In this document: piece after piece, positions 52,054-61,541 of the stretch | Layout: every line of letters starts with the position of its first letter | How positions within the stretch are numbered: the stretch's first letter is position 1 | DNA from: Methanoculleus methanifontis | GTDB lineage: Archaea; Halobacteriota; Methanomicrobia; Methanomicrobiales; Methanoculleaceae | Assembly: GCF_030464365.1 (NCBI RefSeq) | Contig: NZ_VCYI01000001.1 | Location: forward strand, 1 to 64,000 | DNA length: 64,000 bases | Direction of reading: 5' to 3' | Notes under the pieces: model-generated | Told to the model about the DNA's origin: nothing | What the model saw: the letters and a program-made list of their open reading frames with translations, nothing else | The model's database searches: none | Translations under genes and position numbers: made by a program

Positions 52054-53487
52054 ATGGAAGAAGATACAGGAGCACTTCCCCGGAAAGAGAGTTTTTCTGA
52101 GTGGTATAACGAGATTCTCTGGCGAGCCGAGATCATGGACGTCCGCTACCCGGTCAAGGGACTGTACGTCTGGTATCCCCACGGGTTCGGCATCCGGAAG
52201 CGTGCATACGGGATACTCCGGGACCTGATGGACCGCGACCACGCTGAGACGATGTTTCCGCTCCTCATCCCGAAGACCGAGTTCATGAAGGAGGCCGAGC
52301 ACATCAAGGGTTTCGAGGACGAGGTCTACTGGGTCACCCACGGCGGCAGGAACGAGCTCGACGTCCCGCTGGCCCTCAGGCCGACGAGCGAGACCGCCAT
52401 CTACCCGATGTACGCTCTCTGGATCCGGTCGCATACGGATCTGCCCTTGAAACTCTACCAGGTCGTCAATACGTTCCGCTACGAGACGAAACATACCCGC
52501 CCGCTCATCCGTCTCCGGGAGATCACGTCGTTTAAGGAGGCGCATACCGTGCACGCGTCGTGGGAGGAGGCGGCGGCGCAGGTTGAGGTCGCGCTCGGCC
52601 TCTATAAGGAGTTCTACGACACGCTCCGCGTCCCGGTGATCCTCTCGCGCCGCCCGGACTGGGACAAGTTCCCGGGCGCCGACTACACCATCGCGGTCGA
52701 CACCATCATGCCTGATGGCAAAACGCTCCAGATAGGAACGGTGCACATGCTCGGCGACCACTTCTCCCGCACCTATGCCATCACCTACGAGGACGCGAAC
52801 GGCGAGCAGCAGTATGGCTACCAGACCTGCTACGGCATCTCCGAACGGTCGATTGCGGCCGTCGTCAGCGTCCACGGCGACGATAAGGGGCTCGTGCTGC
52901 CGCCGGCGGTTGCGCCGATCGAGATCGTCGTCGTGCCGATCATCGTCGGGAAGCGACGTGACGAGGTGCTCGCGTCGGCCACGGCGCTTGAATCGGAGCT
53001 CCGTGACGCCGGGTTCGCCGTGAAACTCGATGCGCGGGATATGCGTCCGGGCGCGAAGTACTACCACTGGGAGATGCGCGGCGTGCCGCTCCGGGTCGAG
53101 GTCGGGCCGCGGGACGTCGATGCGAATACGGTCGTCGCCGTAACCCGGACAGGCAAAAAGACCACGCTCGACCGCCGGGGCGTCGTCGAAGGGATCACCT
53201 CCGTCCTTAGTACGTTCGGGGAGGATCTCTCGCAGGCGGCGCGGCAGGCGATGGCCGCACGGATAACCGCTGTCGCGACGCTCGAGGAGACCGCCGAAGC
53301 GGTGAAGAGCGGGGTTGCGGTCGTTCACTGGTGCGGGTCACAGGAGTGCGCAGAAAAGATTGAGGCGGCGGTGGATGCGAGCATCATCGGGTCCGATATC
53401 CGATCGGACCTGATCGCCGTCTCGGACGGGCCGTGCGTCGTCTGTGGCGGCGAAGGCAGATCCGCCCTGGTTGCCCGGACCTACTGA
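52054..53487 (+). CDS. proS: Prolyl-tRNA synthetase, archaeal/eukaryal type
   Basis: A 477-residue class II synthetase: motif 2 [25 protein letters not shown], the proline-specific [17 protein letters not shown], and motif 3 [23 protein letters not shown]. The anticodon-binding domain and a C-terminal zinc-like domain with [12 protein letters not shown] and CVVCG follow, typical of the archaeal form without the editing insert. Confidence 0.96.
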   Translation: MEEDTGALPRKESFSEWYNEILWRAEIMDVRYPVKGLYVWYPHGFGIRKRAYGILRDLMDRDHAETMFPLLIPKTEFMKEAEHIKGFEDEVYWVTHGGRNELDVPLALRPTSETAIYPMYALWIRSHTDLPLKLYQVVNTFRYETKHTRPLIRLREITSFKEAHTVHASWEEAAAQVEVALGLYKEFYDTLRVPVILSRRPDWDKFPGADYTIAVDTIMPDGKTLQIGTVHMLGDHFSRTYAITYEDANGEQQYGYQTCYGISERSIAAVVSVHGDDKGLVLPPAVAPIEIVVVPIIVGKRRDEVLASATALESELRDAGFAVKLDARDMRPGAKYYHWEMRGVPLRVEVGPRDVDANTVVAVTRTGKKTTLDRRGVVEGITSVLSTFGEDLSQAARQAMAARITAVATLEETAEAVKSGVAVVHWCGSQECAEKIEAAVDASIIGSDIRSDLIAVSDGPCVVCGGEGRSALVARTY

Positions 53488-53943
53488 TCAGCAGGACGGG
53501 CAGGTATACGTTTTTACGTGTTCGGGGGACGCAAGGTCTCCCGATATCGTTGCTTTTCCGCCCAGGAAGAATAGTCTCCCGCATGTTTTGCATCTCTTCG
53601 GGAGAAGCCGTTCCCAGCGGTTCATCGGAACTTCCAGAGAGAACTGCATCTTCTCCGCGTCGGCGGGATTGCACTGGGTGAGCTCCTCGTACCGCGAGAG
53701 GATCTGCATGACCTGGAGCGGGTTTGCTCCTTTGCTGCAGAACCGTTTGAAGACATAAAATTGGAAGATCATCCACCCGAGGTCGGAGCGCTCTATAGTC
53801 TCCTCATATTCGCTGCATGTTCCGTCGTCTTCATCGAGGGAATACCCGCAGAGGGGGCAGCGCCCACCCACGAGTTCGTCCAGGTAGACCTCTTCATGGC
53901 AGCTGGGGCAGGTGGTGTGGGGGGTATGCATTCTGGAAGTCAT
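53488..53943 (-). CDS. Multi-zinc-ribbon protein
   Basis: A 151-residue protein with an N-terminal pair TCPSCHEEVY/CPLCGYSLDEDD, a helical middle (WMIFQFYVFKRFC), and a C-terminal pair RCKTCGRLFFLGG/TYTCPSC. Two zinc ribbons flanking a helical core suggest nucleic-acid or protein binding; no family is recognised with certainty. A TATA-like GTATAAAC touches the ATG, so the ATG at 53931 (MHTPHTT) on a leaderless transcript is an alternative start. It meets proS tail to tail. Confidence 0.7.
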   Translation of the reverse strand: MTSRMHTPHTTCPSCHEEVYLDELVGGRCPLCGYSLDEDDGTCSEYEETIERSDLGWMIFQFYVFKRFCSKGANPLQVMQILSRYEELTQCNPADAEKMQFSLEVPMNRWERLLPKRCKTCGRLFFLGGKATISGDLASPEHVKTYTCPSC

Positions 53944-54227
53944 GTTTATACTGGCCTCATACCTCTTACTCTTCCAGAGACACCGGGCGCGGGGCTTCGT
54001 GCCTTCTGGAAGCATTCCACGCGAGATGCGCGATCTCTACGATTGTCGTGAGGTTTACTACGTATTGCGTTCGGGGTGCTCTTATACGTGTCGAATGTGG
54101 CCGAAGGATCCACTTGCCCGCGGCGTCGGGACCCGCCGCGATCCCCTTCCTTGCAAACCTGAATGCCTGTAAACCTGAATGCCTGCAAACAAGCTGTGTT
54201 AGCACGCTCCGGGCTGTCGGCATAGAT
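53944..54227. other. Intergenic region with short tandem repeat
   Basis: No gene is visible. A 16-base unit (AAACCTGAATGCCTGT) occurs twice and starts a third time at 54155-54190, just before the DUF362 promoter. The open frames here on both strands lack start signals. Confidence 0.5.
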
Positions 54228-54237
54228 CTTTTATAGG
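54228..54237 (+). promoter_or_regulatory. TATA box of the DUF362 gene
   Basis: CTTTTATAGG lies so that transcription should begin at about 54257-54260, on the ATG at 54259. This argues for a leaderless mRNA and against the upstream TTG at 54238. Confidence 0.55.
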
Positions 54238-54258
54238 TTGTCGTGGCACTTTGCGCGC

Positions 54259-55179
54259 ATGGCATCCCCAGCGGCATCCGAAGTCTACGTTATCGATGCA
54301 TCTGACCGCTACCATGCCGTCGAGGCACTCTGGCGCGAGATTGCTCTCCCTTCCCTCGATGGAAACGCCGTTGCGGTCAAGGCGAACTTCAACAGTGACG
54401 ATCCGTTTCCTGCGACAACCCATCCTGATATGCTGGAGGCGATCCTCACACGGGTCCGCGATGCCGGCGCCCGGTCGATCGTGCTCGGGGAGCGGAGCGG
54501 GATGGGAGAGACCGCTCTGGTGCTGAAGAACCGGGGTGCCGCCGGGATAGCGGCCCGTACGGGTGCGGAGGTGGCGGTGCTCGATTCGCTCCCCCCGGAG
54601 GGGTGGGAGGCGATCCCGCCCGACGATCTTCACTGGGGGCGCGGGTTCCTGGTCGCCCGGCTCTTCCGGGAGGCCGATGCGGTTATCCAGACCTGCTGCT
54701 TGAAGACGCACCGGTTCGGCGGCCACGTCTCCCTTTCTCTGAAGAATATGGTCGGAACGGTGGCGGCGAGGAACCCCGGGGACGGCTACGACTACATGGC
54801 GGAGTTGCACTCGTCACCGCACCAGAGGCGGATGGTCGCCGAGATCAACCGGTTTGTTCCCTGTGCTGTCGCCGTCATGGACGCGACGGAGGGGTTCTCG
54901 ACCGGGGGGCCCGAGCGGGGCAACCGCATCGCCCCGAACGTCATCCTCGCGAGCACCGACCGGGTCGCTCTCGACGCCGCCGGGATCGCGCTTCTCCGGC
55001 ACTACGGCTCGACGCCGGAAGTGATGCGGGGCCGGATATTTGGAATGGATACCATTGCCCGGGCCGTGGAGCTCGGCATCGGTGTCAGGTCGGCCGCGGA
55101 TCTCCGGCTCGTCGCGCTCGACTCCGAAAGCAAAAACCTCGTCCTTGATATGCGGCGGATCCTGGACGAAAGCGCCTGA
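54259..55179 (+). CDS. DUF362-domain protein
   Basis: A 306-residue protein with VAVKANFNSDDPFPATTHPDMLEAIL, SIVLGERSGMG, QTCCLKTHRFGGHVSLSLKNMVGTV and VAVMDATEGFSTGGPERGN, the DUF362 core. It has no ferredoxin-type cysteine cluster, unlike many family members. Function unknown; related proteins are thought to handle metal or redox cofactors. Confidence 0.8.
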   Translation: MASPAASEVYVIDASDRYHAVEALWREIALPSLDGNAVAVKANFNSDDPFPATTHPDMLEAILTRVRDAGARSIVLGERSGMGETALVLKNRGAAGIAARTGAEVAVLDSLPPEGWEAIPPDDLHWGRGFLVARLFREADAVIQTCCLKTHRFGGHVSLSLKNMVGTVAARNPGDGYDYMAELHSSPHQRRMVAEINRFVPCAVAVMDATEGFSTGGPERGNRIAPNVILASTDRVALDAAGIALLRHYGSTPEVMRGRIFGMDTIARAVELGIGVRSAADLRLVALDSESKNLVLDMRRILDESA

Positions 55180-55182
55180 AGG

Positions 55183-55740
55183 TCAGAAGAAGAGGTGCTC
55201 GAGCAGGATCCGTAGGCCGATCCCGACGAGGATCACCCCGCCGACGATGCCGGCCTTCCGCCCCATGATATGCCCGAACGCGCTCCCGAGGAGCACGCCG
55301 GCGGCGGAGAAAGCGAAGGTGACGATCCCGATCGTGGTTGCGGGCAGAGCGATCGGGGTATCCAGCACGGCAAACGAGACGCCGACGGCGAGGGCATCGA
55401 TGCTCGTTGCGATGGCGAGGAGAAGGAGGACGGTCGCGCCGTTCTCGAACCGGACGCTCTCGCCGTCGCCTCGCACCGCCTCGACGATCATCTTCCCGCC
55501 GATGAGGGCGAGGAGCAGAAAGGCTATCCAGGGGCCATATGTCCCGACGAACGAGGCGAGGGCCGTCCCGGCGAGCCACCCGAGCACCGGCATCCCCGCC
55601 TGGAACCCCCCGAAGAGGGCTCCAATGATGAGTGCCCACTGGATCCTGCCCTCTCTGATCGCGGCCCCTCCGCTGATCGAGACCGCAAACGCATCCATCG
55701 CAAGTCCGACAGCGATGAGGAGTGTCGTCGCAAACTCCAT
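55183..55740 (-). CDS. mntP: Manganese efflux pump MntP-like
   Basis: A 185-residue protein with six helices and the two MntP repeats: [19 protein letters not shown] and [20 protein letters not shown], each with the conserved Asp-Ala in the helix that carries Mn(II). Length matches the family. It is divergent from the aguBA fusion gene. Confidence 0.9.
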   Translation of the reverse strand: MEFATTLLIAVGLAMDAFAVSISGGAAIREGRIQWALIIGALFGGFQAGMPVLGWLAGTALASFVGTYGPWIAFLLLALIGGKMIVEAVRGDGESVRFENGATVLLLLAIATSIDALAVGVSFAVLDTPIALPATTIGIVTFAFSAAGVLLGSAFGHIMGRKAGIVGGVILVGIGLRILLEHLFF

Positions 55741-55793
55741 TGCTTCCGGAGATCTTCGACACGGTGCCGGATAACGCTATGGCCCGGCGGATG

Positions 55794-55803
55794 CTATAAA
55801 ACG
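55794..55803 (+). promoter_or_regulatory. TATA box of the aguBA fusion gene
   Basis: CTATAAAACG predicts transcription start near 55825. A GTG at 55809 would then lie outside the mRNA, so translation must start at one of the later ATGs. Confidence 0.55.
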
Positions 55804-55838
55804 CTGGAGTGTCCTACCGATACGGAGAGATGATGGAG

Positions 55839-57761
55839 ATGAGCACGCAAACGATCGGCCTCATCCAGACGGCAGTGACCGATGATCCCGACCGCAACCT
55901 GGAACGCACCCTTGAAGCGGCAAGAGTGGCGATCGCGAAGGGTGCGCGGCTCCTCTGCCTGCAGGAACTCTACCGCGTCCCCTACTTCCCGCAGTACGAG
56001 GACACGGATGCTTCCCGCTACGCCGAGACGATCCCGGGGCCGTCGACCGAAGCCTTCGCGGTGCTTGCGCGGGAGCATGGCGTGGTGGTCATCGTGCCGG
56101 TCTACGAGCGTGCCGAATCAGGCGAGCACTACAACACCGCCGTGGTGATCGACGCCGACGGCAGGCTCCTCCCCGCCTACCGGAAGGTGCACGTCCCCTG
56201 TGATCCGCTCTTTTACGAAAAGACCTATTTCCTGCCCGGAGACCGCTACCGGGTCTACGATACCCGGTACGGCCGGATTGGCGTGCTCATCTGCTACGAC
56301 CAGTGGTTCCCGGAAGCCGCGCGGGCGGTTGCGCTCGCGGGTGCAGAGATCGTCTTCTACCCGACCGCCATCGGCCGGATTGCCGGGGAAGAACCGCCCG
56401 AGGGTGACTGGCGCGAGGCGTGGGAGACGGTGCAGCGCGGCCATGCGATCGCAAACAGCGTCCATGTCGCCGCCGTCAACCGGGTGGGGGACGAGGGCGA
56501 TATCCGGTTCTTCGGGAGTTCGTTTGTCACCGACGCGTTCGGGAACGTCGTTGCCCGGGCGAGCGAGACCGACGAAGAGGTTCTCGTCGTGGAGGTCGAC
56601 CTCGCGGGGAACGAGAACGTCCGGGAGGGCTGGGGATTCTTCCGGAACCGGCGCCCGGAGACCTACGGACTGCTCGCCCGGAGACTCCCGCCGGGCATGA
56701 CTCCTGCGGCTTCCGGCTACCGCATGCCTGCGGAGTGGGAGCCGCATGACGCCGTCTGGCTCTCCTGGCCCCACGACCGCGAGACGTTCCCCGACCTTGC
56801 CGCGGTGGAGGGGATTTATGTCGAGATCATCGCGGCGCTCCGCGGCTCAGAGACCGTTGACCTCCTCGTCACGAGCGAAGTGATGCGCACCCGCATCGAG
56901 GCGATGCTGGAGGAGGAAGGTGTCGATACGGGTGGCATCAGGTTCCACCTCGCTGAGTACGCCGATGTCTGGTTCCGGGACTACGGGCCGACGTTCCTGG
57001 TGAACAGAAAGACCGGAAGTCTCGCGATGGTGAACTGGACGTTCAACGCCTGGGGCGAGAAGTACGCGGAGCTCATGGAAGATTCCCGGATCCCGCTTGC
57101 CATGAACCGGGAGATGGAACTCCCCCTCTTCACCCCCGGGATCGTCCTCGAGGGTGGGTCTATCGAGGTGAACGGGTGCGGCACGGTGGTCACGACGGAG
57201 GCCTGCCTCTTAAACCCCAACCGGAACCCGGACCTCGCCCGGGAGGAGGTTGAGGCCTACCTGGAGGCGTACCTCGGCGCCGGTCACGTCATCTGGCTCA
57301 AGGAGGGGATCGCCGGCGACGACACCGACGGCCACATCGACGATATCGTCCGGTTTGTGAACCCGACGACGGTCTTCTGTGCGCTCGAGGAGAACGAGGA
57401 CGATGAGAACTACGCCGTCCTGCAGGAGAATTACAAGATCCTCCTCTCTTCGACCGACCAGGACGGCAACCCCTTAACGGTCATCCCGCTCCCGATGCCG
57501 GGGAGGGTTGGCGGTGCGAAGAGGCTGCCGGCAAGTTACGCGAACTTCTACATCGGAAACACCGTCGTGCTGGTGCCGGTTTTCGGGCACCCGAACGACA
57601 GGATCGCCGTAGCCCGGATTCAGCAGGTCTTCCCCGATCGGGAGGTCGTCGGGATCGACTGCACGGCGATGGTTGCGGGTTTCGGTGCGATTCACTGCGT
57701 CAGCCAACAGCAGCCGTCCGTCACCTCTCCGGGGACAGAATGCGCATCACGAGAGGAATGA
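55839..57761 (+). CDS. Fused N-carbamoylputrescine amidase - agmatine deiminase
   Basis: A 640-residue two-enzyme fusion. Residues ~1-285 are a nitrilase-fold N-carbamoylputrescine amidase with the triad Glu43 (LQELYRVPYF), Lys116 (YRKVHVP) and Cys152 (LICYDQWFPE). Residues ~295-630 are a peptidyl-arginine-deiminase-family agmatine deiminase: EWEPHDAVWLSWPHD, DVWFRDYGPTF, GGSIEVNGCGT, DGHIDDIVRFV and the catalytic Cys620 in AIHCVSQQQP. Together they turn agmatine into putrescine, CO2 and ammonia in one polypeptide. Normally aguA and aguB are separate genes. The start at MSTQTIG follows GGAGAG. Confidence 0.92.
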   Translation: MSTQTIGLIQTAVTDDPDRNLERTLEAARVAIAKGARLLCLQELYRVPYFPQYEDTDASRYAETIPGPSTEAFAVLAREHGVVVIVPVYERAESGEHYNTAVVIDADGRLLPAYRKVHVPCDPLFYEKTYFLPGDRYRVYDTRYGRIGVLICYDQWFPEAARAVALAGAEIVFYPTAIGRIAGEEPPEGDWREAWETVQRGHAIANSVHVAAVNRVGDEGDIRFFGSSFVTDAFGNVVARASETDEEVLVVEVDLAGNENVREGWGFFRNRRPETYGLLARRLPPGMTPAASGYRMPAEWEPHDAVWLSWPHDRETFPDLAAVEGIYVEIIAALRGSETVDLLVTSEVMRTRIEAMLEEEGVDTGGIRFHLAEYADVWFRDYGPTFLVNRKTGSLAMVNWTFNAWGEKYAELMEDSRIPLAMNREMELPLFTPGIVLEGGSIEVNGCGTVVTTEACLLNPNRNPDLAREEVEAYLEAYLGAGHVIWLKEGIAGDDTDGHIDDIVRFVNPTTVFCALEENEDDENYAVLQENYKILLSSTDQDGNPLTVIPLPMPGRVGGAKRLPASYANFYIGNTVVLVPVFGHPNDRIAVARIQQVFPDREVVGIDCTAMVAGFGAIHCVSQQQPSVTSPGTECASREE

Positions 57762-57951
57762 TGGCGTAGGTCGCCGTGCTCCAGGTCCAGCCGGCGAAGG
57801 CGAGCAGGATTGCGATGACGGAGACGGCCGGGTAGCCGGCGGTGACGAGGGCAAACGCCGCGACGGTGTACTCCTGCACGCTCCGCCGTGTCATGATGGC
57901 TTCGAGGGCGTCCATCATGCCGCCCTGTGGACGGCCCGTGATTTCAAGCAT
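57721..57951 (-). pseudogene. Chimeric fragment: nitroreductase N-terminus joined to a membrane segment
   Basis: A 76-residue frame. MMDALEAIMTRRSVQEYT is the FMN-binding start of a nitroreductase, but the rest is not: two hydrophobic helices follow (VAAFALVTAGYPAVSVIAILLAF and TYAIIPLVMRIL). The joint suggests a deletion that fused two genes. An intact nitroreductase-type gene lies just upstream on the same strand. It could also be a real small membrane protein. Confidence 0.45.
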
Positions 57952-58186
57952 TCGCTAGAACTCCTTTCGCGTTCTTCGCGGCTCGCACCTACGGTGCTCC
58001 AACTCCGCTTCTGACGAAGCGTCGTTCTTCGCGTGAGCTAATCAGGTTGAGCACAGAAACGGCCTCACGCGAAGTGCGACGGATGGGACATCCGGAGCTT
58101 GAGAAGGCCGAAGGTCTTCGAAGGACGCGAAGCCGCGAAGGGAAGTCGTCAGTACCCATTTACCGCGCTTCGCGTGCGATCGTTCC
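57952..58186. repeat. Palindromic GCGAAG repeat cluster 3
   Basis: Contains CTTTCGCGTTCTTCGCGGCTCGCACC near 57964, CTCACGCGAAG near 58065, a GGAGCTTGAGAAGGCCGAAGGTCTTCGAAGG hairpin at 58092-58122, then ACGCGAAGCCGCGAAG and GCGCTTCGCGTGCG. These units match clusters 1 and 2. No gene is seen. Confidence 0.65.
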
Positions 58187-58915
58187 TCAGGCACCTGGAA
58201 CGGGCCGTCCCACCGGCATGAGGTAGAGCGGTGTCGTGTTCTCCGGGAGCGCGAGGACTTCCCGGACCTCATCCTCGTCGAACGCCCCGATGACGACGGT
58301 GGCGAGATCGAGCGCCTCCGCCTGGAGATAGACGTTCTCTGCTGCGTGCCCGGCCTCCATGTACACGTAGCGCATCCCGCGTTCACCATACTTCACGGTC
58401 GTCCGTTCCGGAACAGCCGCGATGACGATGGTTGCCGGGGCGTCGCCCACGGAGGTCTGGTTGACGGCCGCCGCCTGCAGTGCGGCACGCTGGTCGCCGG
58501 CGCCGACCCGGACGAGCAGGTGCTCTCCCGGCCGGTAATGGTAGACACCCGGCTCAAGACCCGTGACGCTGCCCGCGACAAGGTAGACCTCCAGCGGGTA
58601 GAGCCCTCCGGCGGAGGGGGAGGTCCGGTAACCCCGGTCGTCCGTGACCCCCTGTGCCGCCCAGAGGGTCTGCCCGGCGTCATCGAGTGCGAGCGGCACA
58701 TCGGCGTAGATCCTGACCGACCGCCGTGCCGAGAGCGCCTCCTCGACGGAGACGTCTCCCTCTCCGCGTGGCTCCGGGAGGACGATCGCGTCTTTTGGCG
58801 GTTCCGGCGTGCCGTTGCTGCCCGGTTCCGGGGGGATGCCCGCGCATCCGGCAGCGAGCATCACGGCAAGCGTTGCGGCGATGGCGAGGGTGAAGCGAGA
58901 GTATCTCCGGTTCAT
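58187..58915 (-). CDS. SagB-type nitroreductase-fold lipoprotein
   Basis: A 242-residue protein. The signal ends in a lipobox (AVMLAAGC), so it is probably lipid-anchored outside the cell. After a proline-rich linker comes a nitroreductase fold: VEEALSARRSVRIYADVPL, DDAGQTLWAAQGVTD, SPSAGGLYPLEVYLV and MEAGHAAENVYLQAEALDL, the SagB/ThcOx-like pattern. An FMN enzyme outside the membrane is unusual. The ATG at 58915 is preferred over 58942 because the signal peptide begins there. Confidence 0.82.
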   Translation of the reverse strand: MNRRYSRFTLAIAATLAVMLAAGCAGIPPEPGSNGTPEPPKDAIVLPEPRGEGDVSVEEALSARRSVRIYADVPLALDDAGQTLWAAQGVTDDRGYRTSPSAGGLYPLEVYLVAGSVTGLEPGVYHYRPGEHLLVRVGAGDQRAALQAAAVNQTSVGDAPATIVIAAVPERTTVKYGERGMRYVYMEAGHAAENVYLQAEALDLATVVIGAFDEDEVREVLALPENTTPLYLMPVGRPVPGA

Positions 58916-58965
58916 GAGACCGGACTCTGCCTCCGGGCTCATGATGGTATCGGGGCACCCCCGGC

Positions 58966-60477
58966 CTACCGCTTCTTCTTTTTGCGGCGGTCACCGATGG
59001 ACGAGAAGGGGAACTTCACGAAGTCCCGGAGACCTCCAACCGGGGAGAAGTTGCGCATGTCCCGCCTGACCCCCGAGATGAGTTCGTCGACGACCTCCTG
59101 CTCCTTTGCCTCCCCCTCCTCCTGCACCGCCGTCAGGCGGTGGAGGGAGTAGAGCCCGAGGATGAAGGCGAAGAGGAAGAAGAACTCCCACTGCTGGAGA
59201 TCCAGGGTGACGAAGACGAGTTCCTGCACCGGGTCTCTCCAGATCAGGGTCCAGATCAGTTCCCGCTCGGCGAAGAAGTCCACGAGGAGCCCGCCGAGGA
59301 TCGGGGCGACGCCGGCGGCGACGGAGTTGGCGAAGGTGCTTGCTGCAAGGTAACTGGTCGCCTGGCCCTGCGGCGCCATCTTCAGGCCGATGTTTCCCGA
59401 AGCGAGCGAGACCCCGGCAAGGGAGATCCCCATCAGGATGTGGATGAGGACAAGCAGCGGGTAGGTCAGGACATAGACGTTCGGGAGCGTGACGAACATC
59501 CATGCGAAGATCGCGAGCATGAAGAGCGGGCCGCTCACGGCAAGAACCGACTTGTTGGAGTAGCGGTCGGAGACCCGGCCCCACGAGCGGAAGAAGACGA
59601 TGTTCATGACCTGGCTGAGGACGCTGAGAGCGACGACGATCGAGATGTCAAGCCCGATCCTCTGCAGCATGTAGACCGTGAAGAACGGCGACGCGAGGTT
59701 GACGGCGAAGTTCCACGACCCGAGGAAGATGATGAGGTTCTTGAAGTTCAGGTCCGCAAACGGCTTTTTGATCGCGGCGAGCAGGCCGTCTCCTCCATCT
59801 TCGACGGCCATCCGGGGCTCGGGAGTGCGGGCGATGTACGTGATCCCGACGAGCCCGGCGATGAGCCCGAGGAGGAAGAGGACGGAGTAGCCGTAGGCGG
59901 CGAGGTCGGGGAAGGCGATCTCCCACGAGTCGATGAAGAACCCGGCGACGAGGCTGATGACGAGGGCGATTCCTGTGGAGAGGGTCAGCCGCCGGGAGAA
60001 GAACTCGCCGAGCCGGTCCTGCGGTATCAGGTCGCGCATCCAGGAGTTCCAGCCGCAGTGGGATATGGCCGAGAACGACGCGTAGAGGGCAATCGAGGCG
60101 ATGAGCGCGATCACTCCCTGCCCCGGCGAGAGGACGAAGGGTATCAGGATGATGGGTATCCAGCAGAGACGCGCCGCGAACGATGCCGCTACAACCACGA
60201 GCCTCCTTATCCTGAGGCGGTCGACGATGTAGATGGAGGGTATCTGCAGGAGTTCTGCGAGCGGTGGGATTGCGGCGAGCAGGCCGATGACGGTGTTGGA
60301 CGCCCCGAGCTGCAGGGCGAAGGCTACGAGGAAGATGCCGCCGGTCAGCGTCACCATCGCCTGAGTGGCAAGGCCGTCGCGAATGACGAGTTTCAGGCCG
60401 TGCTCGACCTCTTCTTCCGTCAGGCTCTCTTTTGCCTCGAAGACCATGCGCCGTCTGCGTCCTCTTCGTATACTCAC
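58966..60477 (-). CDS. MFS transporter
   Basis: A 503-residue protein with about 12 helices and a cytosolic start rich in arginine followed by EAKESLTEEEVEHGLKLVIRDGLATQAMVTLTGGIFLV. It has the MFS turn DRLRIRRLVV after helix 2 and a second at RVSDRYSNKSVLAV. Substrate unknown. A GTG at 60477 has GAGGTGA upstream and is preferred to GTG 60489 and ATG 60447. A TATA box (TTTTTATATG) lies at 60555-60546 on this strand. Confidence 0.85.
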   Translation of the reverse strand: MSIRRGRRRRMVFEAKESLTEEEVEHGLKLVIRDGLATQAMVTLTGGIFLVAFALQLGASNTVIGLLAAIPPLAELLQIPSIYIVDRLRIRRLVVVAASFAARLCWIPIILIPFVLSPGQGVIALIASIALYASFSAISHCGWNSWMRDLIPQDRLGEFFSRRLTLSTGIALVISLVAGFFIDSWEIAFPDLAAYGYSVLFLLGLIAGLVGITYIARTPEPRMAVEDGGDGLLAAIKKPFADLNFKNLIIFLGSWNFAVNLASPFFTVYMLQRIGLDISIVVALSVLSQVMNIVFFRSWGRVSDRYSNKSVLAVSGPLFMLAIFAWMFVTLPNVYVLTYPLLVLIHILMGISLAGVSLASGNIGLKMAPQGQATSYLAASTFANSVAAGVAPILGGLLVDFFAERELIWTLIWRDPVQELVFVTLDLQQWEFFFLFAFILGLYSLHRLTAVQEEGEAKEQEVVDELISGVRRDMRNFSPVGGLRDFVKFPFSSIGDRRKKKKR

Positions 60478-60642
60478 GAAACTGGTCACCTCGGTGGATC
60501 GCCCGTCATAGCGGATCCTGTGGCGGGCGATTCTTCGAGCCCGATCATATAAAAATAGAATTATATTAATCTGCTTGAATTAATTGCATGGCTCTCCGTC
60601 AACGGCGCGGCCGATATGCCTGTTGTGGGCCCCTGCCGTCCC

Positions 60643-61455
60643 TCAACTTCCCGACGACCACGGCGTCCTGAAGTCGGGGTAGAGGGTCAGCCCGCCGTCA
60701 ACGTAGATGGTCTGCCCGGTGATGTAGGCGGCCTCGTCGGAGGCGAGGAAGGCAAAGACCGCGGCGATCTCTTCGGGCTTTCCCCCGCGGCCCATCGGGA
60801 TGTGTCCTTCCACAACCGCTTTCTTCTCGGGGTCGTCCGTCCATTCCCGGTTGATCGGAGTAATGATTGCTCCGGGGGCGACCGTGTTGACCCGGATGCC
60901 CTTCCCGGCGTATTCGAGTGCGAGCGTCCTTGAAAGAGCCCCGAGTCCCGCCTTGCTCGCGGCATAGGGGGCGTACTGCGGTTTTGGGATGGTCTCGTGA
61001 ACCGAGGTGTTGTTAAGGATGATGCCCCCGCCCCCACGGTCGAGGAAATGACGTATGGCTTCCCGGGCGCAGAGGAACGCGCCCCGGAGGTTCACCGCGA
61101 GAACCCGGTCGTAGGCGTCCATAGCCATCTCGTGGGTCGGGTTTGCGGTCTGGATACCTGCGTTGTTGATCAGGACGTCAAGCCTCCCCCACGCCGTGAG
61201 GATCTCGCGGAATATACGTTTCACGTCCTCTTCGTTCGCGACGTTCCCCTGGACCAGCATCTCCCGGCATCCTTTCTCGCGGATGATGCTGCAGGCGTCT
61301 TGCGTCTCCTCAAGCGTTATCTCGGCCTCCGTCTCGCTCGAATGATAGTTTATGGCGACGTTTGCGCCCTCGTCCGCGAACCTGATCGCCGTTGCCCGGC
61401 CGATGCCGGTCGAGCCGCCGGTGATGAGGACGTTCTTTCCTTCCAGCTGTTTCAT
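60643..61455 (-). CDS. Short-chain dehydrogenase, glucose-1-dehydrogenase-like
   Basis: A 270-residue SDR: the TGxxxGIG cofactor loop (ITGGSTGIGRATA), NNAG, catalytic Ser in NNTSVHETI and the YAPYAASKAG Tyr-Lys pair, and VAPGAIITPINREW. Length and overall pattern are closest to glucose 1-dehydrogenases; the substrate is not certain. The gene stands between the MFS transporter and the 2-oxoacid oxidoreductase on the same strand. Confidence 0.85.
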   Translation of the reverse strand: MKQLEGKNVLITGGSTGIGRATAIRFADEGANVAINYHSSETEAEITLEETQDACSIIREKGCREMLVQGNVANEEDVKRIFREILTAWGRLDVLINNAGIQTANPTHEMAMDAYDRVLAVNLRGAFLCAREAIRHFLDRGGGGIILNNTSVHETIPKPQYAPYAASKAGLGALSRTLALEYAGKGIRVNTVAPGAIITPINREWTDDPEKKAVVEGHIPMGRGGKPEEIAAVFAFLASDEAAYITGQTIYVDGGLTLYPDFRTPWSSGS

Positions 61456-61541
61456 ATCGCCTCACCTTCTGGGTGATACGGGCACTCCGCCCGTTGCGGC
61501 TCCCTGTGGAGCAGGTGGTTTATGAATGTCTCGGGCGGGTC

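Noticed and set aside
55809-55838. GTG start giving a longer AguBA fusion
   Set aside because: It lies before the transcription start expected from the TATA box at 55794; a better ribosome site precedes ATG 55839.
58047-58060. CACAGAAACGG near 58050 as another member of the CACAGAAA promoter family
   Set aside because: No TATA box or palindrome follows and no gene starts downstream on that strand; it lies within the palindromic repeat cluster.
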